From positions 1-64,000 of the forward strand of contig JAUICJ010000001.1 of NCBI GenBank assembly GCA_030427925.1: a stretch of DNA of 64,000 nt. Direction: 5' to 3'. Position numbers and translations under genes: made by a program. Shown in pieces: positions 23,390 through 32,954 of the stretch. Under the pieces are notes generated by a model that did not search any database, was not told where the DNA came from, and worked only from the letters and a program-made list of their open reading frames with translations. Position 1 is the first letter of the stretch. Each line of letters opens with the position of its first letter. This stretch comes from Bacteroidia bacterium (GTDB lineage: Bacteria; Bacteroidota; Bacteroidia; Flavobacteriales_D; Sanyastnellaceae).

Positions 23390-26300
23390 ATGTTCCTGAA
23401 TTGCCATTCGTGGTTCAGCCTCCGCTACGGGCTGATGCCGCCAGAAGAACTCGTGCGCGAAGCGGCCGCGCGGGGAGTGACCGCACTCGCCATGACGGAC
23501 GTCAACAACACGTCCGGGGTTTGGGACTTTGTGCGGCATGCAAAAGGAAGCGGCATTCGGCCCGTGGTGGGCATCGACTTCCGAACCGGAGCCACTTGCC
23601 ACCGCATCGGGCTGGCACGAAATGCGGCGGGTTTTGCGGCGCTTTGCCACCACCTTTCAACGGGAAAACCATGCGACGGGGAGCACGTGGAATTCATCAT
23701 TCCGTGGGCCACGTGGAAAACGTGCTCCGAGCGACCTCCCTTGCGTGAAAACGAGTGGATCGGGGTGCGTGCGGATGAAGTGGCGGAGTTCCGATTGCTC
23801 GGCAAGTCGGATGTGCATTGGGACCGGTTGGTGGCCTTGCACACCGTAACGTTTCGGCACCAAAGGGATTGGAATTGCCACCGCTTGCTACGGGCCATGG
23901 CTGGGAATACACTGCTCAGTAAGTTGGACTCCAAAGCGACGGGGAATCCGCGTGATCGGTGGGAAGACCCTGCAGCACTGCGTTCGCGGTTCGACGAACG
24001 ACCCGAATGGGTCAAACGGAGTGACGCGCTGATTGAGCGCTGTGGCATCGAATGGCCCGCCCCGCCCCAGGACCGATTGCACAACAACCAGCACACCTAC
24101 ACCGGGTCGGAAACGGAAGACGAGCGCCTCATTCGCACGTTGTGCGCAGAAGGATTGGCCTACCGGTATCCCGACCACGACGAAGTGGTCTTGGAGCGGA
24201 TGGAACGGGAGCTTGAAGTGATTGCTCAGCAAGGGTATTTGGCCTATTTCCTGATCAATTGGGACATCACCAGCTACGCGCGCAGCCGGGGTTATTTCTA
24301 CGTCGGCCGGGGCAGCGGTGCCAACAGCCTCGTCGCTTACCTGCTGCGCATCACGGATGTCGACCCCATCGAGCTCGACCTCTACTTCGAACGGTTCATC
24401 AACCTGTACCGCAAGAACCCACCGGACTTCGACATCGACTTCTCGTGGACGGACCGGGACGATGTGACGCGGTACATCTTCAAGCGATTCGAGCACGTGG
24501 CGCTGGTGGGCGCTTACAGCACCTTCCAATACCGCGCGGTCATACGCGAGTTGGGCAAAGTGTTCGGGCTCCCCAAGGCCGACATCGATGTGCTCGCGGA
24601 AGGCCGGTTTGACCCCAATCAACTCGATGACATGGAGCGGCTCGTGGTGCGGTATGCCGGCCATTTAAAAGACCAGCCGAATGCCCTGACCATCCACGCG
24701 TGCGGCATCCTGATTGCCGACCGACCCATTCACCACTACTGCGCCACGTTCCTCCCTCCGAAGGGATTCCCCACGACCCAATTCGACATGCTCGTAGCGG
24801 AGGACGTGGGGCTGTACAAGTTTGACATCCTCAGCCAACGGGGACTCGGCAAAATCCGCGACACCATGGATTTCATCGCGCGCAACCACCCCGAAGAAGC
24901 AGCCGGCATCGACATCCACGACATGAAGCGCTTCAAAGCCGATTCCGCCATCCGAAACATGCTGCGAAATGCCGAAGCCATCGGGTGCTTCTACGTAGAG
25001 TCTCCGGCCATGCGCATGCTCCTGCGCAAACTCAACGTGGACCACTACCTCGGCCTTGTTGCCGCCAGTTCCGTCATCCGTCCAGGGGTGGCAAAAAGCG
25101 GGATGATGAAGGCCTACATCGAACGGCATCGGAATCCCGAAAAGCGGCAAGAGGCCCACCCGGTCCTGCTGAAGCTCATGCCCGAAACGTATGGGGTCAT
25201 GGTGTACCAAGAGGACGTCATCAAAGTCGCGCACCACTTTGCAGGATTGGACTTGAGCGAAGCGGATGTGCTGCGCCGCGGCATGAGCGGGAAGTTCCGG
25301 TCACAGGAGGAGTTCGCCAAAGCCGCCTTTACATTCCAGCAAAAAGCCCTTGCCGCGGGCCGAACACCGGATGAAGCGCGCGAGGTTTGGCGCCAGGTCG
25401 AAAGCTTCGCGGGCTATGCCTTCGCCAAGGGACACTCCGCTTCCTATGCGGTTGAGAGCTACCAAAGCTTGTTCCTGAAAGCCCACTGGCCATTGGAATA
25501 CATGGCTGCCTGCATCAACAACTTCGGCGGGTTCTACCGCACCGAATTCTACGTACACGAGGCGCGCATGCTCGGGGCAGAAGTGGAGGAGCCGTGCGTC
25601 AACGAAGGGGGATGGGAGGCCGATGTCACCGGAAACCGCCTCATCCTGGGATTCAATTTGGTCAAGGGGGTCGAAGCGGCCTCTGTGGGAAATTGGCTGG
25701 AGGAACGCCGAACCCGAGGTGCTTTCCGCTCCTTGGGCAACTTCGTTGAGCGCACGGGTGTCGGACTCGAACAGCTCGTCCTGCTCATCCGAGCCGGAGG
25801 GTTTCGCTTCACGGGGAAAACGCCGCAAGCCTTGCTGTGGGAAGCGCATTTCCTGTTGGGACAGGGACCTTCCCTACCACATCAGGCTTCGCTGTTCGCA
25901 GCGGAATCGCATGGAGATTTCGCCTTGCCGCCCTTGGAGCACGGCCGGTTGGAACGCACGTTTGATCAGATCGAATTGCTCGGATTCCCCCTGAACTCCC
26001 CCTTCGAACTGTTAACGCCCGACGCGCAACAGGTGGTGCAAGCCGCCGTGCCTGCTCGCCACCTGCCGCAGCACATCGGCCGGACGGCCGCGGGTGTCGG
26101 CTACCTCGTTACCGTGAAAGAAACGCGCACCGGAAAAGGGGAACGGATGTGCTTCGGTTGCTTCATCGATTCCGAAGGCCATTGGCTCGACAGCGTCCAT
26201 TTTCCGCCGGCCTTGAAGCGCCAAAACTTCCGCGGCCGGGGCATCTACCGCATCTCCGGACCCGTACGGGAAGAATACGGTTGCGTGCACATCGAAGCGC

Positions 26301-26437
26301 ACCAGTTGGAAAAACTCGACTACATCCCCGATCCTCGGTACGCAGAAGGGGAGGCTGCTCCTCGTCCTTCGCGCCGCATGGCCCCGAGTGCACGCAGCGC
26401 AGGCACCCAGCTCAAACGCTCGCTCCGATCACCGTGA
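23390..26437 (+). CDS. DnaE-like (DnaE2/error-prone type) DNA polymerase III alpha homologue
   Basis: A C-family polymerase of 1015 residues, shorter than a replicative DnaE (about 1160) and lacking room for the tau-binding C-terminus. N-terminal PHP-like domain: NCHSWFSLRYG and AMTDVNNTSG, where the usual first His and the TDH His are replaced by Asn and Val. The palm carries P-D346-F-D348-I-D-F with the catalytic aspartates; GRGSGANSLVAYLLRITDVDPI and FAKGHSASYAVESYQSLFLKAHWP are typical. Q832-A-S-L-F836 fits a beta-clamp motif, followed by an OB-like C-terminal region (RGRGIYRISGPVREEYGCVHIEA). Context with a Y-polymerase and SRAP points to damage-induced bypass synthesis. It ends four bases from a convergent gene. 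Confidence 0.92.
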   Translation: MFLNCHSWFSLRYGLMPPEELVREAAARGVTALAMTDVNNTSGVWDFVRHAKGSGIRPVVGIDFRTGATCHRIGLARNAAGFAALCHHLSTGKPCDGEHVEFIIPWATWKTCSERPPLRENEWIGVRADEVAEFRLLGKSDVHWDRLVALHTVTFRHQRDWNCHRLLRAMAGNTLLSKLDSKATGNPRDRWEDPAALRSRFDERPEWVKRSDALIERCGIEWPAPPQDRLHNNQHTYTGSETEDERLIRTLCAEGLAYRYPDHDEVVLERMERELEVIAQQGYLAYFLINWDITSYARSRGYFYVGRGSGANSLVAYLLRITDVDPIELDLYFERFINLYRKNPPDFDIDFSWTDRDDVTRYIFKRFEHVALVGAYSTFQYRAVIRELGKVFGLPKADIDVLAEGRFDPNQLDDMERLVVRYAGHLKDQPNALTIHACGILIADRPIHHYCATFLPPKGFPTTQFDMLVAEDVGLYKFDILSQRGLGKIRDTMDFIARNHPEEAAGIDIHDMKRFKADSAIRNMLRNAEAIGCFYVESPAMRMLLRKLNVDHYLGLVAASSVIRPGVAKSGMMKAYIERHRNPEKRQEAHPVLLKLMPETYGVMVYQEDVIKVAHHFAGLDLSEADVLRRGMSGKFRSQEEFAKAAFTFQQKALAAGRTPDEAREVWRQVESFAGYAFAKGHSASYAVESYQSLFLKAHWPLEYMAACINNFGGFYRTEFYVHEARMLGAEVEEPCVNEGGWEADVTGNRLILGFNLVKGVEAASVGNWLEERRTRGAFRSLGNFVERTGVGLEQLVLLIRAGGFRFTGKTPQALLWEAHFLLGQGPSLPHQASLFAAESHGDFALPPLEHGRLERTFDQIELLGFPLNSPFELLTPDAQQVVQAAVPARHLPQHIGRTAAGVGYLVTVKETRTGKGERMCFGCFIDSEGHWLDSVHFPPALKRQNFRGRGIYRISGPVREEYGCVHIEAHQLEKLDYIPDPRYAEGEAAPRPSRRMAPSARSAGTQLKRSLRSP

Positions 26438-26441
26438 AGCG

Positions 26442-28769
26442 TCAACTCACCTTCCAACGGAACCCGGAATACACCATCCGACCGAAAATCGGCCCGTACA
26501 CCAAGCTCGCATCGAAGTAGCGCTGGAAATCCTCATCGGCTACTCCCCCCGCCCCGATGATGGGCCGATCCTGGCGAACGTTTGTCAAATTCTCCACCCC
26601 CACGTACCAACTCGCCCGAGAAGAAAAATCGCGGGATACCTGCAGGTTCAATTGGGCAAAATCCGGGGCTTCGTCCGGTCGGCGAAACGGCTCAGGATTG
26701 TTTGCCGTAGAAGGCAACCGCTGAGCCCCAATCCATTGAACGGTTGCATCCGCCCGCCATTGGCTTCCGTTCTCCCTTACCCGACTTCCGTAGGAAAGCT
26801 GAGCAAACCCGCGGTGCTTGGAAACGAACGGATCGCGCCGAGCCTCAGGCTGGATGCGGTCCGTCACGGCATCCACATACCGGTAAGCCATTCGCACGTC
26901 AAAACGACGGTGCATCGACCAGTCCCATTCCACCTGTGCCGTGCGCGAGCGGGAGGTGCCGACTAAGTTGTAGACGAGCACCGCATCCGTCCCGAAATCG
27001 TAGTCCACCACCAGCCGCTCCTCAAATTCGGTCCAATACGCATCGATGCTCAAAGACGATTCCCGGTGATTCAGTTTGAACCGAGCGGACGCGTTCAGTC
27101 CAAAATTCGAAGCCACTTCGGGCCGAATGTTCAGCCCTTGCAAAGGCACGCGCTCGTCGCTCTCTCGGTCCCACGTCCACCAGACCCGACGTGACGCCCA
27201 AGGACCCAGCTGTTCCATCAGGGGATTCGGAACCCGCATGCCCCGCCCGGCAGAAGCCTTCAAGGAAACGTGCTCAGACAGACTGAACCGCGCGTGAAAT
27301 CGGGGACTGAAAAATCCCCCATAGAGGTTGTGGCGGTCATACCGAACGCCCGCCACCACATTCCATCGGGCCTCATCGTTCAACGTGTATTCAAAGTAGG
27401 CGCCCGGCACCCGCTCGACCCGGTTCCAACTGACCGAAGTGGTGTCGTTCCAATCCGCCGATTCATCGAACGAATTGAAGACCCAAGACCCCCCGGTGGT
27501 GAACCGGTGATTCGAGTTTCCGATTCGGCCCGCATACAACACGTTCGCCCGAAACATCTGTTCGACCCCATCGTACGCATTGCCGCCCATGTTGTGCCGG
27601 GAAGCATGCCGCAAGGCACTGAGCTGGGTTCCGATGCTTCGCCATTCCGCAGCGGGAAAAACAAAACCCGTCTTCGCCGTGGCCTCCAATCGGTCAATCA
27701 ACGAAGTCGCCACCCACGAACCTTCCGAAAACGTGCGCTGATCCATCCACGTGGGGAGTTGGTTCCAAGGGGCCTCGCTGAAAGGCGTGGTCTGACCGGA
27801 AACCAGCTGGGTGGTGGCTCCCGAAAGTGCGTACTCGCCGCGAATGCCTCGGTCGCCCGTGAATTTCCACTCGTTGCGCAGAATGACGTGGCGTTGCAAC
27901 GGCGTATCCAAGAAACCGTCCCCGTTGCGGTCGTTGACGCGTTGGTTCAATAGCGCGTGACTCAGCAGGGCGGTGCGCCATCGGCGGCTGACTTGGTGCG
28001 TGCTCACGTGATTCCATTCCCAGCGGCCCGCGCCGTTGAGGTAGACGTTCGCGTGAAACGGATCGGCATTTGTGGGGTTTTTGAGGGCAACGTTGATTTG
28101 GCCCGTGATGCTTTCGTATCCCGAAGAAACGGTGCCGGCACCCTTGGAAATGGCGATGGACTGCACCCAATCGCCCGGAATGAGCAACAGGCCCTGAACC
28201 ACCGAAAGCCCCCGTGGACCGGGCATGTTATCGACCATCAATTGGGTGTACTTGCCGTCCAAACCCAGCATCTTGATTTGCCGGGTACCGGTAATGGCAT
28301 CGGTGAATGACGCATCGACGGAGGCATTCGTCTCGAACGCTTCGGACAAGTTGCAACAGGCCGCTTTGACCAATTCCGCCCGGTTCAAGGTTTGGACATT
28401 CAGCGGGCTCATCAGCGAAAGGGACGTGGCGCGCTGCTCCGCGACCACCTCAGCGGCTTCCAAGGCCACACCAGGCCGCAACACCAACTCCACAAACCCC
28501 CGGCCTTCCCAAACCCATCCAGATGGCTCATAGCCCACCATGGAGGCTTCGATGGTGTCGCCCATTTGGACCCCATCCAACTCAAAAACCCCAAATGCAT
28601 CCGTCACCGTGATCGACTCGGAACCCAACAGCCTCACGTGCGCGCCCGGCATGGGTAGGTGCTTCAACTCAAAGCCACCTTTTTCTTCATAGACCTTGCC
28701 TTTCACGCGCTGTGCAGCCCCCTGACTGGACATCAGGAGGAATCCCGCAATCAGCAAAAAGAGCCTCAT
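26442..28769 (-). CDS. TonB-dependent outer-membrane receptor, probable metal type
   Basis: A 775-residue receptor with signal peptide (MRLFLLIAGFLLMSSQGAAQ), an N-terminal carboxypeptidase-regulatory-like domain (residues about 22-100), a plug with AELVKAACCNLSEAFETN (C138-C139) and DGKYTQLMVDNMPGPRGLS, GYESITGQINVALK, and a beta-barrel ending SGFRWKVS. The CC-N-L-S-E plug motif recurs in Bacteroidota receptors found next to heavy-metal proteins. Its ATG overlaps the stop of the upstream heavy-metal-associated gene by ATGA, so the pair is translationally coupled. Uptake or export-linked binding of copper or another soft metal is inferred, not proven. It is convergent with the DnaE-like gene. 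Confidence 0.9.
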   Translation of the reverse strand: MRLFLLIAGFLLMSSQGAAQRVKGKVYEEKGGFELKHLPMPGAHVRLLGSESITVTDAFGVFELDGVQMGDTIEASMVGYEPSGWVWEGRGFVELVLRPGVALEAAEVVAEQRATSLSLMSPLNVQTLNRAELVKAACCNLSEAFETNASVDASFTDAITGTRQIKMLGLDGKYTQLMVDNMPGPRGLSVVQGLLLIPGDWVQSIAISKGAGTVSSGYESITGQINVALKNPTNADPFHANVYLNGAGRWEWNHVSTHQVSRRWRTALLSHALLNQRVNDRNGDGFLDTPLQRHVILRNEWKFTGDRGIRGEYALSGATTQLVSGQTTPFSEAPWNQLPTWMDQRTFSEGSWVATSLIDRLEATAKTGFVFPAAEWRSIGTQLSALRHASRHNMGGNAYDGVEQMFRANVLYAGRIGNSNHRFTTGGSWVFNSFDESADWNDTTSVSWNRVERVPGAYFEYTLNDEARWNVVAGVRYDRHNLYGGFFSPRFHARFSLSEHVSLKASAGRGMRVPNPLMEQLGPWASRRVWWTWDRESDERVPLQGLNIRPEVASNFGLNASARFKLNHRESSLSIDAYWTEFEERLVVDYDFGTDAVLVYNLVGTSRSRTAQVEWDWSMHRRFDVRMAYRYVDAVTDRIQPEARRDPFVSKHRGFAQLSYGSRVRENGSQWRADATVQWIGAQRLPSTANNPEPFRRPDEAPDFAQLNLQVSRDFSSRASWYVGVENLTNVRQDRPIIGAGGVADEDFQRYFDASLVYGPIFGRMVYSGFRWKVS

Positions 28770-29113
28770 TCCTTTTCCTCGTGCGGACAACTGGCCCCTT
28801 CGCGGTACTTGCAGCAGCCATGAAGACCTGCGTATTCCTCGTCAGACGCCTTCCCAGCCGAGGTATCGTGTCCCACTGCGTGAATCAAATCATGCAACTG
28901 TTGCTCGGTGATTTTTTTCGACCGATAAACGACTGAAACCATCTTCGAGTCACGATCCCAATCGGCAACCACAACCCCAGGAACATCCAACGCTCCTTCG
29001 ATGCGGTCCTCGCACATCCCACAAATGCCCTCTACACGAAACGTAACCGATTCTTTTTGGGCGTGTGCCCATTGCGTTGCCACCAGGGCAAACAAAACGA
29101 GTGCGTATTTCAT
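28766..29113 (-). CDS. Exported heavy-metal-associated (HMA) domain protein
   Basis: A 115-residue protein with signal peptide (MKYALVLFALVATQWAHAQ) and an HMA fold with metal site C31-G-M-C34 in EGICGMCEDRIEGALDVPGV, followed by KITEQQLHDLIHAVGHDT. The C-terminal tail adds GCCKYREGASCPHEEKE, three more cysteines and a histidine that could bind metal. HMA domains usually bind Cu(I) or other soft cations; here the location would be periplasmic. It starts at ATG 29113 and overlaps the TonB receptor start, so it probably hands metal to, or senses it with, that receptor. Confidence 0.88.
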   Translation of the reverse strand: MKYALVLFALVATQWAHAQKESVTFRVEGICGMCEDRIEGALDVPGVVVADWDRDSKMVSVVYRSKKITEQQLHDLIHAVGHDTSAGKASDEEYAGLHGCCKYREGASCPHEEKE

Positions 29114-29117
29114 CTCA

Positions 29118-29125
29118 GAAAGGTA
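29118..29125 (-). promoter_or_regulatory. Near-consensus -7 element (TACCTTTC) four bases before the HMA gene
   Basis: One mismatch (final C for G) from TAnnTTTG on the minus strand, four bases from ATG 29113. It repeats the short spacing seen at several other genes in the window. No -33 TTG at the normal distance. Confidence 0.35.
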
Positions 29126-29176
29126 GCTCAAGATCCGAGCATCCACTGTCTACAAAGTGTAAAAGATTCCAAAGGA

Positions 29177-29202
29177 AAAGCCCCTCACACTGGAGGGGCT
29201 TT
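29177..29202 (-). terminator. Intrinsic terminator downstream of tRNA-Pro
   Basis: AAAGCCCCTC and GAGGGGCTTT form a perfect 10-bp stem with a six-base loop. Read on the minus strand it is followed by TTCCTTT, fitting termination of the tRNA transcript six bases after its 3' end. Confidence 0.8.
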
Positions 29203-29208
29203 CCGAAG

Positions 29209-29282
29209 TCGGGATAGCAGGATTCGAACCTGCGGCCTCTTCGTCCCGAACGAAGCGCGCTACCGGGCTGCGCTATATCCCG
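29209..29282 (-). tRNA. tRNA-Pro (anticodon CGG)
   Basis: Read on the minus strand this is a 74-nt cloverleaf: acceptor CGGGATA paired with TATCCCG, D-arm GCGC/GCGC, anticodon stem CTTCG/CGAAG around the loop TTCGGGA (anticodon CGG, U33, G37), and T-arm GCAGG-TTCGAAT-CCTGC. The discriminator base is A. The CCA end is not encoded. G37 next to CGG is as expected for proline tRNAs methylated by TrmD. Confidence 0.95.
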
Positions 29283-29331
29283 TTTAAAGTGCGGGCAAAG
29301 GTAATCATTTCCCTTCGACGCACCTACACCT

Positions 29332-30081
29332 TCACTCGCCTTTCAACGAGGCCGTCAAGTAATCGCGATTCATTCGTGCGATGTTGGTCAAGCTGATGCC
29401 TTTCGGGCATTCCACTTCACAGGCGCCCGTGTTGGTGCAATTGCCGAACCCTTCCTTATCCATCTGTTCCACCATGCGCTTCACCCGCAATTCGCGCTCC
29501 GGTTGCCCTTGAGGAAGCAGTGCCAACTGAGAAACCTTGGCTGACACAAACAGCATCGCAGAAGCGTTCTTGCACGTAGCCACACAGGCTCCACAACCGA
29601 TGCACGTTGCGGCATTGAACGCCTCGTCTGCATCTGCTTTGGGGATGGGAATGGTGTTGGCATCGATGGTGTTGCCCGAGGTGTTCACCGACACGTATCC
29701 GCCCGCTTGAATCACCCGGTCAAACGCACTGCGATCCACCACCAAATCCTTGATTACGGGGAACGCCTGCGCCCGCCACGGCTCAATGTAAATCGTATCA
29801 CCGTCCTTGAACGAGCGCATGTGCAATTGGCAGGTGGTCACCCCGCGGCCCGGACCATGCGCCTCGCCGTTGATGAACATCGAGCACATGCCGCAAATGC
29901 CCTCGCGGCAATCGTGGTCAAACGCAATGGGATCCTTGCCGTCGCGAACGAGTTGGTCGTTCAAGACGTCCATCATCTCCAAGAACGACATGTGCTCCGA
30001 GATGTCGGAGACCGGATACGTCTCCATCCGTCCTTTGTCTTCTGGGCCGTTTTGGCGCCAAACTTTCAATGTCAAGTTCAT
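29332..30081 (-). CDS. sdhB: Succinate dehydrogenase/fumarate reductase iron-sulfur subunit
   Basis: Electron-transfer subunit of complex II, 249 residues. The N-terminal [2Fe-2S] ferredoxin domain includes [18 protein letters not shown]. The C-terminal domain has [15 protein letters not shown] for the [4Fe-4S] cluster and [15 protein letters not shown] for the [3Fe-4S] cluster. It is the last gene of sdhCAB, seven bases after sdhA, in the gene order typical of Bacteroidota. Direction of catalysis (succinate oxidation or fumarate reduction) cannot be decided from sequence alone. Confidence 0.95.
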   Translation of the reverse strand: MNLTLKVWRQNGPEDKGRMETYPVSDISEHMSFLEMMDVLNDQLVRDGKDPIAFDHDCREGICGMCSMFINGEAHGPGRGVTTCQLHMRSFKDGDTIYIEPWRAQAFPVIKDLVVDRSAFDRVIQAGGYVSVNTSGNTIDANTIPIPKADADEAFNAATCIGCGACVATCKNASAMLFVSAKVSQLALLPQGQPERELRVKRMVEQMDKEGFGNCTNTGACEVECPKGISLTNIARMNRDYLTASLKGE

Positions 30082-30088
30082 GGCTCGC

Positions 30089-32086
30089 TTACTTGTAGCT
30101 GCGTTGCTTCAGCTCGATGTTTTCATAAACCAACTCCTCCTTTTCCAACTTTGCTTCCGAGGGGTCGCCCGTGTATTCCCACGCAGAAACGAACGTGAAA
30201 TCCGCGTCGTTCCGCAAGGCCTCTCCTTCTGCAGTTTGGTGTTCTTCGCGGAAGTGCCCGCCGCATGACTCTTCGCGGGCCAACGCGTCAACGCACATCA
30301 GTTCGCCGAGTTCGAGGAAGTCCGCAACGCGGCCAGCCTTGTCCAACTCGGGATTGTATTGCGTTGCCGTTCCCGGTACGCGAACCTTCTTCCAAAACTC
30401 CTCCCGCAATGCACGGATGTCAGCAATGGCCTGTTTCAACCCGTCCGCATTGCGCGCCATGCCACAGTTGTTCCACATGATGCGTCCCAACTTGCGGTGA
30501 AAGTCGTCCACGGGGGTGTCGCCCGGGTTGTTCAAGAAGTGTTGAATGCGTTCGGTCACCTCCTTCTCCGCCGCTTCAAACGCCGGGTGATCCGTCGAAA
30601 TGGGTCCCGTTCGAATGTCGTCCGCGAGGTAATCCCCAACGGTGTAAGGCAATACGAAGTATCCATCGGCTAGCCCCTGCATCAGAGCGGATGCCCCGAG
30701 GCGGTTTGCGCCGTGATCCGAGAAATTCGCCTCACCCGCCGCGTACAACCCAGGAACGGCAGTCATGAGGTTGTAGTCAACCCACAAACCACCCATGGTG
30801 TAGTGCACCGCCGGGTAAATCTTCATCGGCGTTTCGTACGGGTTGTCGGCGGTAATTTGTTTGTACATGTCGAAGAGGTTGCCGTATTTGGCTTTCACCA
30901 CTTCCGTACCAAGTGCTTTGATTTCGCTGGCTGAAGGGTTCTCCAATCCGCGAATGTTCGCCTCGGTTTTGCCGTAACGTTCAATGGCACTCGCATAGTC
31001 CAAAAACACCGCCTCCCCCGTCTCGTTCACCCCAAAGCCAGCATCACAGCGTTCCTTCGCGGCACGCGACGCAACGTCGCGCGGAACAAGGTTGCCGAAT
31101 GCCGGGTACCGGCGCTCGAGGTAATAATCCCGGTCCTCTTCCCGGATGTCCACGGGGCGCAACTTGCCTTCACGCACCGCCTGGGCGTCCTCCTTCTTCC
31201 TCGGCACCCAAATCCGACCGTCGTTCCGAAGGGACTCGGACATCAACGTCAGTTTCGACTGGTGCGAACCGGATACGGGAATGCACGTGGGGTGAATTTG
31301 AGTGAAACTCGGGTTCGCAAAATGAGCGCCCTTTTTATGGGCTTTCCACGCCGCGGAAACGTTGGATCCCATGGCGTTCGTACTCAAGAAGAACACATTG
31401 CCATAGCCTCCCGAAGCCAAGATGACCGCATGCGCTCCGTGGCGTTCCACCTCACCTGTCACCAAGTTGCGGGCAATGATTCCTCGGCATTTGCCGTCGA
31501 CGACCACCACATCCATCATTTCATGGCGGTTGTACAGCTTCACTTTGCCTTTGGAAATCTGGCGGCTCAGCGCCGAGCAGGCACCCAAGAGCAACTGTTG
31601 ACCCGTTTGGCCCTTCGCGTAAAATGTGCGGGAAACTTGAACCCCACCGAACGAACGGTTGTCAAGCAATCCGCCATAATCTCGCGCAAAAGGAACGCCC
31701 TGCGCCACGCATTGATCGATGATGTTCGCGCTGACTTCCGCCAAACGGTAAACATTCGCCTCCCGGCTGCGGTAGTCTCCTCCTTTCACCGTGTCGTAAA
31801 ACAGGCGGTAGGTGGAATCCCCGTCGTTTTGGTAGTTCTTCGCGGCGTTGATGCCCCCTTGGGCCGCAATCGAGTGTGCGCGACGCGGAGAATCTTGGAA
31901 GCAAAACGCCTTGACGTTGTAACCCATCTCAGCAAGCGACGCAGCGGCTGAACTGCCTGCGAGGCCCGTGCCCACCACGATCACATCGATCGAGCGTTTG
32001 TTCGCTGGATTCACCAGCCGGATCGAATTCTTGTGATTCGTCCATTTTTCGGCGAGGGGCCCCTGTGGAACTTTTGAATTCAACAT
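30089..32086 (-). CDS. sdhA: Succinate dehydrogenase/fumarate reductase flavoprotein subunit
   Basis: Catalytic FAD subunit of complex II, 665 residues. The Rossmann [20 protein letters not shown] binds FAD, and [16 protein letters not shown] contains the His to which FAD is covalently attached. The substrate site shows [10 protein letters not shown], and the capping-domain and C-terminal helices follow with [13 protein letters not shown] and [22 protein letters not shown]. It lies 11 bases after sdhC and 7 bases before sdhB. The long form and short ordering resemble epsilonproteobacterial and Bacteroidota B-type enzymes. Confidence 0.96.
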   Translation of the reverse strand: MLNSKVPQGPLAEKWTNHKNSIRLVNPANKRSIDVIVVGTGLAGSSAAASLAEMGYNVKAFCFQDSPRRAHSIAAQGGINAAKNYQNDGDSTYRLFYDTVKGGDYRSREANVYRLAEVSANIIDQCVAQGVPFARDYGGLLDNRSFGGVQVSRTFYAKGQTGQQLLLGACSALSRQISKGKVKLYNRHEMMDVVVVDGKCRGIIARNLVTGEVERHGAHAVILASGGYGNVFFLSTNAMGSNVSAAWKAHKKGAHFANPSFTQIHPTCIPVSGSHQSKLTLMSESLRNDGRIWVPRKKEDAQAVREGKLRPVDIREEDRDYYLERRYPAFGNLVPRDVASRAAKERCDAGFGVNETGEAVFLDYASAIERYGKTEANIRGLENPSASEIKALGTEVVKAKYGNLFDMYKQITADNPYETPMKIYPAVHYTMGGLWVDYNLMTAVPGLYAAGEANFSDHGANRLGASALMQGLADGYFVLPYTVGDYLADDIRTGPISTDHPAFEAAEKEVTERIQHFLNNPGDTPVDDFHRKLGRIMWNNCGMARNADGLKQAIADIRALREEFWKKVRVPGTATQYNPELDKAGRVADFLELGELMCVDALAREESCGGHFREEHQTAEGEALRNDADFTFVSAWEYTGDPSEAKLEKEELVYENIELKQRSYK

Positions 32087-32097
32087 GGTCGTGCAGG

Positions 32098-32802
32098 TTA
32101 GGAGAGCTGGATGATGTAGAGGTAAACCGGAATGGAAGCAAATGCCGCAGGCACAACGACGCTGAACGCCTTGCCAGCGCCCTCAATCCAGGGCGTGTAC
32201 TTCTCCGAGCGCAAACCAAAAGACTGGAAAGCACTAGCGAACCCGTGCCAAAGGTGGAAACCAATGGCCACTTGAGCAATCACGTAGAAGAGGACCGCCC
32301 CGAGCGCCATACCGTTCGCGGGCCCAAAGAACTCCATCACAACGCCATGCAAATCCTTCACCTCCACCCCATCAATCGCATACGTGCTCACCTCACCGAA
32401 GTGCATGACGTACCAAAAATTCTGCATGTGGGCCGCGATGAAGGCCAACACCACTGTGCCCAATACGGCCATGTTCCGGCTGCTCCAACCGGCGTTGGCG
32501 GCGCCGTTCTCTTTTACATAGCGCACAGGTCGAGCAGCCCGGTTCGCGCGGACCAACAAGATGCCATCCACCACGTGGAGGAGGATGCCGAAATACGTTG
32601 CATAGCTGAGCACCTTGACCAACGGAAAAGTCGTCATGAACAAGGCGTATTCGTTGAAGGCATCCCTGCCCGCCTCCCCAGACTGAAACAGTTGCAAGTT
32701 GCCCAGCAAGTGGCCGACTAAAAACAGGCACAGGAAAAGGCCTGTCGCGGCCATGGCATACTTCTTCGACAGCGAAGACGGAAATAACCCTTTGTTGCTC
32801 AT
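32098..32802 (-). CDS. sdhC: Succinate dehydrogenase cytochrome b subunit (single-polypeptide, B type)
   Basis: Membrane anchor of complex II, 234 residues with about five transmembrane helices (e.g. [64 protein letters not shown]). The histidines in VGHLLG, LLHVVDG, AAHMQN and FHLWHG are haem-ligand candidates for a dihaem B-type anchor. ATG 32802 ([18 protein letters not shown]) is chosen because the upstream in-frame extension crosses the promoter. It is the first gene of sdhCAB. Confidence 0.93.
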   Translation of the reverse strand: MSNKGLFPSSLSKKYAMAATGLFLCLFLVGHLLGNLQLFQSGEAGRDAFNEYALFMTTFPLVKVLSYATYFGILLHVVDGILLVRANRAARPVRYVKENGAANAGWSSRNMAVLGTVVLAFIAAHMQNFWYVMHFGEVSTYAIDGVEVKDLHGVVMEFFGPANGMALGAVLFYVIAQVAIGFHLWHGFASAFQSFGLRSEKYTPWIEGAGKAFSVVVPAAFASIPVYLYIIQLS

Positions 32803-32823
32803 TGCGGTTGAGTTCGTTGGTTG

Positions 32824-32854
32824 CAAAGATAGTTCTGCAGCGGCCGGCGACCAA
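32824..32854 (-). promoter_or_regulatory. sdhCAB promoter: TTG-N20-TATCTTTG (minus strand)
   Basis: On the minus strand, TTG (complement of 32852-32854) and TATCTTTG (complement of 32824-32831) are separated by exactly 20 bases, a full match to the Bacteroidota housekeeping promoter. ATG 32802 lies 21 bases beyond the -7 element. Confidence 0.75.
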
Positions 32855-32911
32855 TGCAACGCTGCATCACCCAACCCAAACAACTGAAGGCCCCCTTCTG
32901 TTTCATGAAAA

Positions 32912-32948
32912 ATAAAGGGCGCCCCGCCCCGAAAGGCTGCGGGCGCCC
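32912..32948 (-). terminator. Intrinsic terminator downstream of ssb
   Basis: A GC-rich hairpin (arms GGGCGCCCCGC at 32917-32927 and GCGGGCGCCC at 32939-32948, one bulge) is followed on the minus strand by TTTATTTTT. It separates ssb from the downstream sdhC promoter. Confidence 0.7.
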
Positions 32949-32954
32949 CACCCT

